Under the pieces are notes generated by a model, which was not told where the DNA came from, ran no database searches, and saw only the letters and a list, made by a program, of their open reading frames with translations. 64,000 nucleotides of DNA from positions 434,001-498,000 of the forward strand of contig NZ_JAAKGP010000001.1 of the NCBI RefSeq assembly GCF_011043545.1. Reading direction: 5' to 3'. This DNA is from Rhodobacter sp. SGA-6-6. Lineage in GTDB: Bacteria > Pseudomonadota > Alphaproteobacteria > Rhodobacterales > Rhodobacteraceae. Numbering within the stretch: position 1 is the first letter of the stretch; each line of letters starts with the position of its first letter. Positions 46,355 through 54,203 of this stretch are shown here, in pieces. Position numbers and translations under genes: made by a program.

Positions 46355-47947
46355 TCATTCCTTGGTCAGGCCGGTCAGATCGACCCAATGCTGCGGCGCC
46401 AGCACGAAGCCCGAGACATTGGGCGCCAGCGCATAGACCGAATTGGCCGCGTAATAGGTGGTGAAGGGCATGTCGGCGGCGATGATGTCGCGCATCTCGT
46501 GCAGCTTGCCGTCCAGTGCCTCCTGCGTGGCCGAGGCCCGCGCCTCGGACAGCAGCCGGTCGATCTCGGGGTTGTCGTAATAGCCCGAGTTGCAGCAGCT
46601 GGGCGGCAGCGCCGTGGTCGTCACCACCTGGTCGAGCCAGGCGAAGGTGCTTTCCCCCCAGGAGGCCGAGGTCAGGCCGGTGCCCTCGCGCATTCCGGCC
46701 GACATCATGTCCCAGAAGGTGTTGTTGTCGAACATCTCGATGCTGGCGCGGATGCCGACCTTTTCCAGGTCGCGCTGGAGCCATTCGGCATCGCCCTTGG
46801 TGTTCACGTCCGAGCCGCCGCCGAAGGTCCAGTCCATCCGCGTCTCGAACCCGTCCGGGTAGCCCGCCTCGGCCAGCAGCGCCCTGGCGCCTTCGGGGTC
46901 GTAGTCGCAATCGCGGAAGGCCGGGTCGTAGCCCGGGCCGCCGGGGTTCAGGATGCCCCAGGCCGGGATGGCAAAGCCCTTGCGCTGATACTTGGCCATG
47001 TCCTCGCGGTTGATGGCCATGCAGGCGGCCTTGCGCACCCTGGCGTCGTCGAAATGCTCGTCCTTGGTGTTCAGCCACAGCACATAGACCATGGGCGAGG
47101 GGCCGGTGACGATCTGCATCCCCTGCGCCTGCAGCGTCTCGATCGAATCCGGCGAGGGGGTGCCGATCATGTCGACCTCGCCGCTCATCAGCGCCAGCTC
47201 GCGCGTCACCACCTCGGGGATGCCGCGCAGGACGATGGCATCCGCCTTCGGGATGCGCTCGGGGTTCCAGTAGGCGTCGTTCCTCGCGATCACCAGCTTC
47301 TCGCCCACCACCCGTTCCACGAACTTGAAGGGGCCGGTGCCGATGGGATGATCCTCGATCCCGTCGTTGCCGTAGGTCTTCACCGCCTCGGGCGAGACCA
47401 TGCGCGGCGCCCCCGACCCGCCCGCGGTCAGCCGGCGCAGGAATTCGGCGTTCGGCTGCTTCAGGTCGATGCGGAAGGTGTATTCGTCCACCACCTCGTA
47501 GCCGACGAGATCCATCCAGACCCAGCCCATCAGCCCGGGCGAGGCCGGCACGAAATACTCGAACTCCGGGTTGGTCATCCGGTCGAGGTTGAACTTCGCC
47601 GCCTCGGCGTTCCAGGGGGTGCCGTCGTGGAAGGTCACGCCCTTGCGCAGGTGGAAGGTGTAGGATTTGCCGTCCTCGGAAATCTCCCAGCTTTCGGCCA
47701 GGGCGGGGACGATCTCGGGAACGGCGTCGCCACCCTTGGTCAGGTCCTCTTCCACGAAGCTTTCGAAGATGTGGCGCACCACCTTGAAGGTGTTCCAGGT
47801 GCGCGAGGCCGCCGGGTTCATCCGGCTGAAGTCGGCCTCCACCGCCATGACGATGGTGGTCTCGGCCAAGGCGGGCGCGGCAAGCGAAAGGGCGAGGCCG
47901 GTCACCGTGCCCTTGAGCAGCATTCGAAGCGAAGAAACTCTGGTCAT
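46355..47947 (-). CDS. ABC transporter substrate-binding protein, family 5
   Basis: 530 aa with a signal peptide (1-28, cleavage after A-L-A). SBP_bac_5 motifs: M-N-P-A-A-S, P-A-L-A-E-S-W-E-I-S-E-D-G and F-H-L-R-K-G-V-T-F-H-D-G. It differs clearly from the binding protein at 16993, so a different ligand is expected. Its ATG overlaps the stop of the upstream ATPase gene. Its ligand is presumably the substrate of the two amidohydrolases in the same operon. Confidence 0.9.
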   Translation of the reverse strand: MTRVSSLRMLLKGTVTGLALSLAAPALAETTIVMAVEADFSRMNPAASRTWNTFKVVRHIFESFVEEDLTKGGDAVPEIVPALAESWEISEDGKSYTFHLRKGVTFHDGTPWNAEAAKFNLDRMTNPEFEYFVPASPGLMGWVWMDLVGYEVVDEYTFRIDLKQPNAEFLRRLTAGGSGAPRMVSPEAVKTYGNDGIEDHPIGTGPFKFVERVVGEKLVIARNDAYWNPERIPKADAIVLRGIPEVVTRELALMSGEVDMIGTPSPDSIETLQAQGMQIVTGPSPMVYVLWLNTKDEHFDDARVRKAACMAINREDMAKYQRKGFAIPAWGILNPGGPGYDPAFRDCDYDPEGARALLAEAGYPDGFETRMDWTFGGGSDVNTKGDAEWLQRDLEKVGIRASIEMFDNNTFWDMMSAGMREGTGLTSASWGESTFAWLDQVVTTTALPPSCCNSGYYDNPEIDRLLSEARASATQEALDGKLHEMRDIIAADMPFTTYYAANSVYALAPNVSGFVLAPQHWVDLTGLTKE

Positions 47948-48978
47948 GCGGAAACTCCTGTTGGGATGGGCTTGCGGTTTTCTTGTGGTTGCGCGGCGAA
48001 CCGCGGGTCGTGGAGGAAACAGGCGACGGCCCTTTCGTCGCCGGCAGGCAGAAGCGCGGGATCGGCGGTCATGCAGCGGTCCAGCCGGTGGGTGCAGTTG
48101 GTGACATAGGGGCAATGCTCGCTGGCGATCGGCGGCGGCGCCCCCTCCAGATCCTCGGCCCGCTCGGCGGCGCGCTCCCACCGGCCGTCGCGGCGCAAGT
48201 GCAGCACGGTGCCGAGAAAATCCTGGGTGAAGGGGTGCAGCGGCGCGCGATAGACCTGATCGCTGCCGCCGCTTTCCAGGAGCTTGCCGCGATACATCAC
48301 CATGGTGCGGTCGCAGAACTCGCGCACGATCTTCAGGTCGTGCGAGACGAAGAGATAGGTCAGCCCCAGTTCCTTCTGCAGCCGCTGCAGCAGGTTCAGG
48401 ATCTGCGCCTGGATCGAAACGTCCAGCGCCGAGACGGGCTCGTCCAGGAACAGGAACTCCGGCTCCAGCGCCAGCGCGCGGGCGATGGCGATGCGCTGGC
48501 ATTGCCCGCCCGAGAATTCGTGCGGGTAGCGGTGCGCCTGCCGCGGGTCCAGCCCGACCATCTCCAGCAGTTCGTCCACCCGCCGGGCGGCGGCGGAGGG
48601 GGCCATCCCGAAGTTCAGCATCGGCCGGGCGACGTTCTCGGCCACCGTGCGGCGCGGGTTCAGCGATTGCAGCGGGTCCTGGAACACGATCTGCGCCCGG
48701 CGCCGGTGCTGGCGCAGCTCTTCCGCCGACAGCCGGCGCAGGTCGCGCCCGCCGTGGGTGATGCTGCCGCCGTCCGCCTCGATCAGCCGCAGGATCATCC
48801 GCCCCAGCGTCGACTTGCCCGAGCCGGAGCCGCCGACGCAGCCCAGGATCTCGCCCTTGCGGATGTCGACCGAGATGTCCCGCACCGCATGGTTCAGCAC
48901 CGTCTCGCGGGTGAAGAAGCCGCCGCGGCGGATGCGGAAGGTCTTGGAGAGGTTGCGGATCTCGATCAGGTTTTCCAT
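47944..48978 (-). CDS. Peptide-type ABC transporter ATP-binding protein (DppF-like)
   Basis: 344 aa. Walker A G-G-S-G-S-G-K-S-T at about 49-57, F-Q-D-P-L-Q-S-L-N-P-R, signature F-S-G-G-Q-C-Q-R, Walker B F-L-D-E-P-V-S-A-L-D. The C-terminal oligopeptide extension includes a cysteine cluster (C-P-Y-V-T-N-C, then C-M) that could bind an Fe-S cluster as in some DppD/F proteins. The stop overlaps the binding-protein start. Confidence 0.9.
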   Translation of the reverse strand: MENLIEIRNLSKTFRIRRGGFFTRETVLNHAVRDISVDIRKGEILGCVGGSGSGKSTLGRMILRLIEADGGSITHGGRDLRRLSAEELRQHRRRAQIVFQDPLQSLNPRRTVAENVARPMLNFGMAPSAAARRVDELLEMVGLDPRQAHRYPHEFSGGQCQRIAIARALALEPEFLFLDEPVSALDVSIQAQILNLLQRLQKELGLTYLFVSHDLKIVREFCDRTMVMYRGKLLESGGSDQVYRAPLHPFTQDFLGTVLHLRRDGRWERAAERAEDLEGAPPPIASEHCPYVTNCTHRLDRCMTADPALLPAGDERAVACFLHDPRFAAQPQENRKPIPTGVSA

Positions 48979-48985
48979 TGTCCCC

Positions 48986-49957
48986 TCACACCAGATGACA
49001 GCGGACGGACCGCCCCGGCCCCACCGCGCGCAGGGCGGGCTGGACCTTGTAACACTGCGCCTCCGCCAGCGGGCAGCGCGGGGCGAAGCGGCAGCCCGGT
49101 GGCGGATCGGCCAGGTTCGGCGGCTCGCCCTCGATGAAGAGCCGCTCGCCCCGCGGCGCGTCGGGATCGGGGATCGCGGCGATCAGCGCCCGGGTATAGG
49201 GATGCAGCGGCCGCTCCAGCAGGTCCTCGACCGGGGCCTCCTCCTGCAGCTGGCCGCCATACATCACCAGCACCCGCGTCGCCATCGCCGCCACCACGCC
49301 GATGTCATGGGTGATCAGGATGACCGGCAGGCCTGTGGCCTGGCTGCGCCGTTTCAGCAGCATCAGGATGCGCGCCTGCACCCCCACGTCCAGCGCGGTC
49401 GTCGGCTCGTCGGCGATCAGCAGCTCCGGCTTGCAGGCCAGCGTCATCGCCAGCGCAATCCGCTGGCACATGCCGCCCGACAGCTGGTGCGGATAGCTGG
49501 CCAGCACCCGCTCGGCATCCGGGAAGCCGACCTCGCGCAGCGCCTGCGCCGAGGCCGCGCGCGCCGCGGTCCGGCTCAGTGCGGGGTCGTGCCGGCGCAG
49601 CGTCTCGACCAGTTGCGCGCCGATGGTGAAGGACGGGTCCAGCGAGGCGCGGGGATTCTGGAAGATGGTGCCGATCCGGCGGCCGCGGACCTCTTCCATC
49701 TCGCGTTCGGACAGCGCCAGCAGCTGCGCCTCGCCCATGCGGACCGATCCTTCCAGGTAGCGGGCCGGGGGCACGGGCAGCAGGCGGGCGATGGCCATGG
49801 CCGTCACCGTCTTGCCCGAGCCGGATTCGCCGATGATGGCCAGGACCTCGCCCTTGCTGATCGACAGCGTCACATCCTCGACCGCGACGATCAGCCCCGC
49901 CGGAGTGGAAAAGCCCATGCGCAGATCGCGCACATCGAGAGTGGCAGCAGATGGCAT
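48986..49957 (-). CDS. Peptide-type ABC transporter ATP-binding protein (DppD-like)
   Basis: 323 aa, full-length DppD type. Walker A G-E-S-G-S-G-K-T at about 39-46, I-F-Q-N-P-R, signature L-S-G-G-M-C-Q-R, Walker [13 protein letters not shown]. The C-terminus has C-R-F-A-P-R-C-P and a further cysteine, the four-Cys Fe-S-type segment. It is the first gene of the operon. A promoter with tandem TACAATAGT repeats lies 60-90 bases upstream. Confidence 0.9.
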   Translation of the reverse strand: MPSAATLDVRDLRMGFSTPAGLIVAVEDVTLSISKGEVLAIIGESGSGKTVTAMAIARLLPVPPARYLEGSVRMGEAQLLALSEREMEEVRGRRIGTIFQNPRASLDPSFTIGAQLVETLRRHDPALSRTAARAASAQALREVGFPDAERVLASYPHQLSGGMCQRIALAMTLACKPELLIADEPTTALDVGVQARILMLLKRRSQATGLPVILITHDIGVVAAMATRVLVMYGGQLQEEAPVEDLLERPLHPYTRALIAAIPDPDAPRGERLFIEGEPPNLADPPPGCRFAPRCPLAEAQCYKVQPALRAVGPGRSVRCHLV

Positions 49958-49998
49958 TCCGTTCCTTTCGCGTGTTCGGCTACTGGAGGGATGTCACT

Positions 49999-50044
49999 AT
50001 TGTATACGAGTAAACTATTGTATCGCTCACAACTATGTATCCAA
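49999..50044 (-). promoter_or_regulatory. Candidate promoter of the ABC/amidohydrolase operon with tandem repeats
   Basis: On the minus strand TTGGAT (50044-50039) and TACAAT (50022-50017) are 16 bases apart. The ten-base string ATACAATAGT occurs twice, 18 bases apart (the second copy ends near 49998). The repeats could be a regulator binding site or overlapping -10 elements. The start codon is at 49957. Confidence 0.5.
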
Positions 50045-50282
50045 TATTTGCATCCGCCTAGTGATTCTTTCCGATCCTTGCGCGCAGAGTGCGGGTCCTC
50101 CGAGGCTCCTCTGCGGGGACCGGGCCACACAGAGGAGTTCTCGGCGCTGAAATTCATGGGAAAAGATTGGGGCCTGAGGCCAGTTGCCGAGCCTCCTCCT
50201 GCCCCCTCTCTGCTACGGATCGGCAAAGCGAAGAAAGGCTACGCTCAGGACGCCGCTGGAAGAGAAGCTCTTGGCGCAACAA

Positions 50283-50298
50283 TCATTGTATACAATGA
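50283..50298. promoter_or_regulatory. Perfect 16-bp palindrome, GntR-operator-like
   Basis: TCATTGTATACAATGA is a perfect dyad. Its core TTGTATACAA fits the GT-x-x-AC pattern of FadR-subfamily GntR operators. It shares ATTGTATAC with the site at 49999-50007. No gene starts near it and no gntR gene is in the window. Confidence 0.4.
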
Positions 50299-50533
50299 AG
50301 GCGCCCATCCTGCCACCGGCCGTGCCGGGATCGCCACCCAGCACCACCGAAGAAATGGCCTGAAGGTGAAGGCAGATTGCGCACTCGTCCGACCCGGCGA
50401 CGGAATCGGAAGAGGCCCCCCCGCAGAAAGCCATCAAAACCCGCGAAACCGCAGGATGCGTCGATCTCTGGTGCTGTCGAGAAAAATCCAGTGCCGTTTG
50501 CGACGCTTGGCAGTCGCCCGACAGGAGGTTCAG

Positions 50534-50609
50534 TGGTGAGCCCGACAGGATTCGAACCTGTGACCCACTGATTAAAAGTCAGTTGCTCTACCAACTGAGC
50601 TACGGGCCC
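50534..50609 (-). tRNA. tRNA-Lys (anticodon TTT)
   Basis: The minus strand reads GGGCCCGTAGCTCAG at the 5' end, a D-loop GTTGGTAGAGC, anticodon loop ACTTTTAA, T-loop GGTTCGAATCC and acceptor CGGGCTC followed by A and an encoded CCA. All seven acceptor pairs form (one G-U). The wobble U34 of this tRNA is a known target class of MnmH encoded in this window. Confidence 0.97.
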
Positions 50610-50704
50610 ACGCCGGGGGTGATTAGAAAGATGCGCGGCGGGGGTCAAGGGCGAAAATGCGCGGGCTCTGGCAAAATCTGAACGGCGGGCGTATGAGGGG
50701 CGGC

Positions 50705-51535
50705 ATGACCCGGATGGATACCCCGCAGGGCCTCGCCTTCATCAAGATGCATGGCGCGGGCAACGATTTCGTCGTGATCGACTCGCGCGGGCGCGGGGCG
50801 GCGGCGACGCCTGCGCTGGCTCGCGCTCTTGGCGACCGCAACCGGGGCGTGGGTTTCGACCAGCTGGCCGAGATCCGCGATGCGGAGGATGCCGACATCG
50901 CGCTGGATTTCTGGAACAGCGACGGCTCGCGCGCCGGGGCCTGCGGCAACGCCACCCGCTGCGTGGCCGACCTGGTGATGCAGGGGCCGCGGCTGACCAT
51001 CCGCACCGGACGCGGGCTGCTGCGGGCGGAGCGGATGGGGGACGGCAAAGTCGCCGTCAACATGGGGCCGCCGCAATTGGACTGGCGGGAGGTGCCGCTG
51101 GCGCACGAGACCGATCCGCTGCACCTGCCGCTGTCCGGCGATCCGGCGGCGGTGGGAATGGGCAATCCGCATTGCGTGTTCTTCGTGCCGGAGGCCGAGG
51201 CGGTGGACCTGCCCTCGCTCGGCCCGAAGCTGGAGCACGACCCGCTGTTCCCGCAGCGCACCAATGTCGAATTCGTCAGCCTGACCGGCCCCGACCGCCT
51301 GCGGATGCGGGTGTGGGAGCGGGGGGCGGGCATCACCCTGGCCTGCGGCTCGGGCGCCTGCGCCGCGGCGGTGGCGGCGCATCTGCGCGGGCTGACCGGG
51401 CGGCGGGTGGTGCTGGATCTCGACGGCGGCCGGCTGGAGGTGGACTGGCGCGAGGATGGCGTCTGGCTGACCGGCCCGGTGGCGCGGGTCTTCGACGGCC
51501 GGCTCTCCCCGGCCTTCCTGGCCGCCCATGCGTGA
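50705..51535 (+). CDS. dapF: Diaminopimelate epimerase
   Basis: 276 aa. The two catalytic cysteines are C80 in G-A-C-G-N-A-T-R-C and C214 in L-A-C-G-S-G-A-C; the N-terminal K-M-H-G-A-G-N-D-F motif is also present. It converts LL- to meso-diaminopimelate for lysine and peptidoglycan. The ATG at 50705 follows GAGGGG by six bases; an ATG at 50714 is an alternative. The gene overlaps or abuts mtaB, five bases away. Confidence 0.94.
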   Translation: MTRMDTPQGLAFIKMHGAGNDFVVIDSRGRGAAATPALARALGDRNRGVGFDQLAEIRDAEDADIALDFWNSDGSRAGACGNATRCVADLVMQGPRLTIRTGRGLLRAERMGDGKVAVNMGPPQLDWREVPLAHETDPLHLPLSGDPAAVGMGNPHCVFFVPEAEAVDLPSLGPKLEHDPLFPQRTNVEFVSLTGPDRLRMRVWERGAGITLACGSGACAAAVAAHLRGLTGRRVVLDLDGGRLEVDWREDGVWLTGPVARVFDGRLSPAFLAAHA

Positions 51536-51540
51536 CCGCC

Positions 51541-52815
51541 ATGCGTGACGGTGCGAACTTCCGCCCCCCGGTGTTCTCCACCCTCGGCTGCCGGCTGAAC
51601 GCCTATGAATCCGAGGCGATGCGGGAACTGGCCGAGGCCGCCGGGCTGGAAGGCGCGGTGATCGTGAACACCTGTGCGGTAACGGCCGAGGCCGTGCGCA
51701 AGGCCAAGCAGGAAATCCGCCGGCTGGCGCGGGAAAATCCCGGCGCGCAGGTCATCGTCACCGGCTGCGCGGCGCAGACCGAGCCGGAGACCTTCGCGGC
51801 GATGCCCGAGGTCTCGCGTGTCGTCGGCAACCACGAGAAGATGCGGGCGGAGACCTGGAAGGGGCTTTCGGTGCCCGACCTGATCGGCACCACCGAGAAG
51901 GTGCAGGTCGACGACATCATGTCGGTGCGCGAGACCGCCGGCCACCTGATCGACGGCTTCGGCCGCCACCGCGCCTATGTCCAGGTGCAGAACGGCTGCG
52001 ATCACCGCTGCACCTTCTGCATCATCCCCTACGGCCGCGGCAATTCCCGCTCCGTCCCCGCCGGGGTGGTGGTAGAACAGATCAAGCGGCTGGTAGGCAA
52101 GGGTTTTCTGGAGGTCGTGCTGACCGGGGTCGACCTGACCTCCTGGGGTGCCGACCTGCCCGGCGGGCCGCGCTTGGGCGACCTGGTGATGCGGATCCTG
52201 CGGCTGGTGCCGGACCTGCCGCGGCTGCGGATCAGCAGCATCGACTCGATCGAGGCGGACGAGATGCTGATGCAGGCCATCGCCACCGAGCCGCGGCTGA
52301 TGCCTCACCTGCACCTGTCGCTGCAGGCCGGCGACGACATGATCCTGAAGCGGATGAAGCGCCGCCACCTTCGCGACGACGCCATCCGCTTCTGCGAGGA
52401 AGCAAGGCGCCTGCGGCCGGACATGGTCTTCGGCGCCGACATCATCGCCGGTTTCCCGACAGAAACAGAAGAGATGTTCATGAACTCACTGAAGCTGGTG
52501 CAGGACTGCGGGCTGACCTTCCTGCATGTCTTCCCGTTCAGCCCGCGCAAGGGCACCCCCGCCGCCCGGATGCCGCAGGTCTACGGCGCCGAGATCAAGG
52601 ATCGCGCCGCCCGGTTGCGGGCCGCGGGCGACGCGGCGCTGGCGCGGCATCTGACGGCCCAGCAGGGCGCGCTGCACCGGGTGCTGACCGAAGGGCCGCG
52701 GATGGGCCGGACCGAGCAGTTCACCGAAGTGGCCTTTGCCGAAGACCAGCCCGAGGGGCGCATCGTCGAGGCGCGGATCACCGGCCATGGCGGCGGGATG
52801 CTGACGGCCGGATAG
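51541..52815 (+). CDS. mtaB: tRNA t6A37 methylthiotransferase MtaB
   Basis: 424 aa radical-SAM enzyme. N-terminal MTTase domain with cluster cysteines C17, C45 and C76, then the SAM cluster C153-x3-C157-x2-C160 in N-G-C-D-H-R-C-T-F-C, and a C-terminal TRAM-like tail. The spacing and T-L-G-C-R-L-N start indicate the MtaB rather than MiaB subgroup. It adds a methylthio group to t6A37 of tRNAs reading ANN codons. A GTG at 51532 overlapping the dapF stop is an alternative start; neither has a strong ribosome site, which suggests coupling to dapF. Confidence 0.9.
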   Translation: MRDGANFRPPVFSTLGCRLNAYESEAMRELAEAAGLEGAVIVNTCAVTAEAVRKAKQEIRRLARENPGAQVIVTGCAAQTEPETFAAMPEVSRVVGNHEKMRAETWKGLSVPDLIGTTEKVQVDDIMSVRETAGHLIDGFGRHRAYVQVQNGCDHRCTFCIIPYGRGNSRSVPAGVVVEQIKRLVGKGFLEVVLTGVDLTSWGADLPGGPRLGDLVMRILRLVPDLPRLRISSIDSIEADEMLMQAIATEPRLMPHLHLSLQAGDDMILKRMKRRHLRDDAIRFCEEARRLRPDMVFGADIIAGFPTETEEMFMNSLKLVQDCGLTFLHVFPFSPRKGTPAARMPQVYGAEIKDRAARLRAAGDAALARHLTAQQGALHRVLTEGPRMGRTEQFTEVAFAEDQPEGRIVEARITGHGGGMLTAG

Positions 52816-52820
52816 GCCCG

Positions 52821-53855
52821 TCAGCGGCGGATGGTGTCGCCCAGATCCAGCGTCGGGGTCAGCTCGATGACCTCGCCGCCGATCACCCCGCCGGGCCGCT
52901 TGCCGGCGATGATTTCGGCCGATTTCTGGCCGATCTCCAGCCGGCAGGCATCCATCGTCGCCAGCTTGCGCGGCAGGCCGTCCAGCAGTTCCATACCATT
53001 GAAGCCAGCCAAACCGATCTTCCCCGGCACGTCCAGCCCCTGGTCCAGGCACCACAGCAGCCCGCCGGCGCCGATCATGTCGTTGGAATAATACAGGAAA
53101 TCCACGTCCGGCGTGCGTTGCAGCAGCGCCTCGGTCATTGCGCGGCCCTGCAGCAGCGACGATCCGCCGGCGTAGTATTCGCGGTCCACCAGCGTCAGCC
53201 CGGCCTTGGCCAGCGCCTCCTCGAACCCCTCCAGCCGCTTCTTCGCGCGGGTGTCCTGCTCCGGCATGTGGGTGCCGAGGAAGGCGATGCGGCGGTAGCC
53301 GGCGGCGATGATCGCCTCGGCCATCTGGCGACCGGCGCGGCGGTGCGAGATGCCCACGGCGGAATCCACCGGGGTGCCGTCGATGTCCATGATCTCGACG
53401 ATGGGGATTCCTGCCTGCGCCAGCATGGCGCGCGCGGCCTCGGAATGCTCCACCCCCGCCAGGATCAGGCCCGATGGCCGCCAGGACAGCATCTCGTAGA
53501 TCACCTGCTCCTCGCGGTCGTGCAGGTAGTTCGACACGCCGACCACGGGCTGAAGCCCGGTGTCCTCAAGCACTTCCGAGATGCCGGTCATCACCTCGGG
53601 GAAGACCATGTTGGACAGCGAGGGGATGATCACCCCCACCAGGTTCACCCGCTGCGAGGCCAGCGCCCCGGCGATCTTGTTCGGCACATAGCCAAGGCTG
53701 CGGGCCGCCTCCAGCACCCGTTCCCGCGTCGCGCCCGACACGTCGCCGCGGTTGCGCAGCACCCGGCTGACAGTCATTTCGCTGACGCCGGAGGCTTCGG
53801 ACACGTCCCGAAGGGTCAGGGTGCGGCGCGGGTCTGGAGTGGGCGGCTTCGACAA
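52821..53855 (-). CDS. LacI-family transcriptional regulator
   Basis: 344 aa from a TTG at 53855. N-terminal LacI helix-turn-helix L-T-L-R-D-V-S-E-A-S-G-V-S-E-M-T-V-S-R-V-L-R-N with the hinge helix A-G-A-L-A-S-Q-R, then a periplasmic-binding-like sugar domain with G-V-I-I-P-S-L-S-N. The group is closest to GntR (gluconate)-type LacI proteins. An ATG at 53927 in frame would add 24 unusual residues and run into the operator, so TTG is preferred, though not proven. An operator-like dyad lies at 53933-53946. Confidence 0.87.
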   Translation of the reverse strand: MSKPPTPDPRRTLTLRDVSEASGVSEMTVSRVLRNRGDVSGATRERVLEAARSLGYVPNKIAGALASQRVNLVGVIIPSLSNMVFPEVMTGISEVLEDTGLQPVVGVSNYLHDREEQVIYEMLSWRPSGLILAGVEHSEAARAMLAQAGIPIVEIMDIDGTPVDSAVGISHRRAGRQMAEAIIAAGYRRIAFLGTHMPEQDTRAKKRLEGFEEALAKAGLTLVDREYYAGGSSLLQGRAMTEALLQRTPDVDFLYYSNDMIGAGGLLWCLDQGLDVPGKIGLAGFNGMELLDGLPRKLATMDACRLEIGQKSAEIIAGKRPGGVIGGEVIELTPTLDLGDTIRR

Positions 53856-53906
53856 TCTCTGGCGTCCGGCAAGGGGCTTTTTCCTAGTTAGCCCCAAAGC
53901 GGCCCC

Positions 53907-53935
53907 TTGTCCAAGGACCATTTCCATGGTAATGA
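53907..53935 (+). promoter_or_regulatory. Candidate sigma-70 promoter facing right, overlapping a LacI-type operator
   Basis: TTGTCC (53907-53912), a 17-base spacer, then TAATGA (53930-53935). It points away from the LacI-family gene towards a region without any protein gene but with a strong terminator 70 bases on. The operator covers its -10 and start region, the layout of simple repression. Confidence 0.5.
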
Positions 53936-53946
53936 TAGCGCTAACA
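53933..53946. promoter_or_regulatory. LacI-family operator-like dyad
   Basis: TGATAGCGCTAACA is a 7+7 dyad around a central CG with one mismatch, the typical LacI/GalR/GntR operator build. It lies between the LacI-family gene and the rightward promoter, so the regulator may control both its own gene and the orphan transcript. Confidence 0.6.
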
Positions 53947-54047
53947 GCGACAAGCTGCCGATATCCGTTGCGTCCTGCAAGCTCTCGAACCAGGACGCAA
54001 GGGTCCCAAGGGGGAGTGGTGGGCCAAGTTCACTCCCCCTTATCTTT
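53942..54047 (+). ncRNA. Candidate small RNA between LacI-type operator and terminator
   Basis: A transcript begun at the promoter above would start near 53942 and stop at the terminator at 54008-54047, about 105 nt. It contains two independent hairpins: TTGCGTCCTG/CAGGACGCAA (53968-54000) and the terminator stem. No open frame with a ribosome site fits it and no known RNA family is recognised. The alternative is an attenuated leader for a gene that has been lost. Confidence 0.4.
54008..54047 (+). terminator. Rho-independent terminator with no upstream protein gene on its strand
   Basis: Perfect 11-bp stem AAGGGGGAGTG / CACTCCCCCTT, a 12-nt loop, then ATCTTTT. The nearest plus-strand gene, mtaB, ends 1.2 kb upstream, so this terminator serves another transcript. 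Confidence 0.75.
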
Positions 54048-54108
54048 TCCCCGACACGCCGAAGACCTGGTTGCCATGCCCGCCGTCATTGTGCATTGAA
54101 GGAACGCG

Positions 54109-54184
54109 GGCCCCGTAGCTCAACGGATAGAGCGTCCCCCTCCTAAGGGGAAGGTTGCAGGTTCAAGTCCTGCCGGGGTCGCCA
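54109..54184 (+). tRNA. tRNA-Arg (anticodon CCT)
   Basis: 5' GGCCCCGTAGCTCAACGG, anticodon loop CTCCTAA giving CCT, T-arm GGTTCAAGTCC, acceptor CGGGGTC, discriminator G and encoded CCA. All acceptor pairs form with one G-U. It reads AGG codons, rare in this GC-rich, CGN-preferring genome. Confidence 0.97.
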
Positions 54185-54203
54185 CGCAGGGCCGGAGGGG
54201 ACG

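Larger units (their letters stand above)
49958..50533. other. Gene-free regulatory or relict region
   Basis: 576 bases without a credible gene. The left part is unusually AT-rich for this genome and holds the promoter of the ABC/amidohydrolase operon. The middle and right parts are near-average GC with no good start-plus-site frames. At 50283-50298 there is a perfect 16-bp palindrome unrelated to any gene start. The region may be what remains of a lost regulator gene. Confidence 0.5.

Noticed and set aside
44549-48109. 1186-aa open frame on the plus strand opposite the ABC/amidohydrolase operon
   Set aside because: Same antisense artefact; no motifs, and it covers five well-defined minus-strand genes.
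50283-50648. Minus-strand frame containing a P-V-A-Q-L-V-E-Q peptide
   Set aside because: The segment is the translation of the tRNA-Lys gene, a well-known annotation artefact.
53752-54146. Short plus-strand frames across the LacI operator and terminator
   Set aside because: They read through the operator, a strong terminator and into tRNA-Arg; no ribosome site and no sensible composition.
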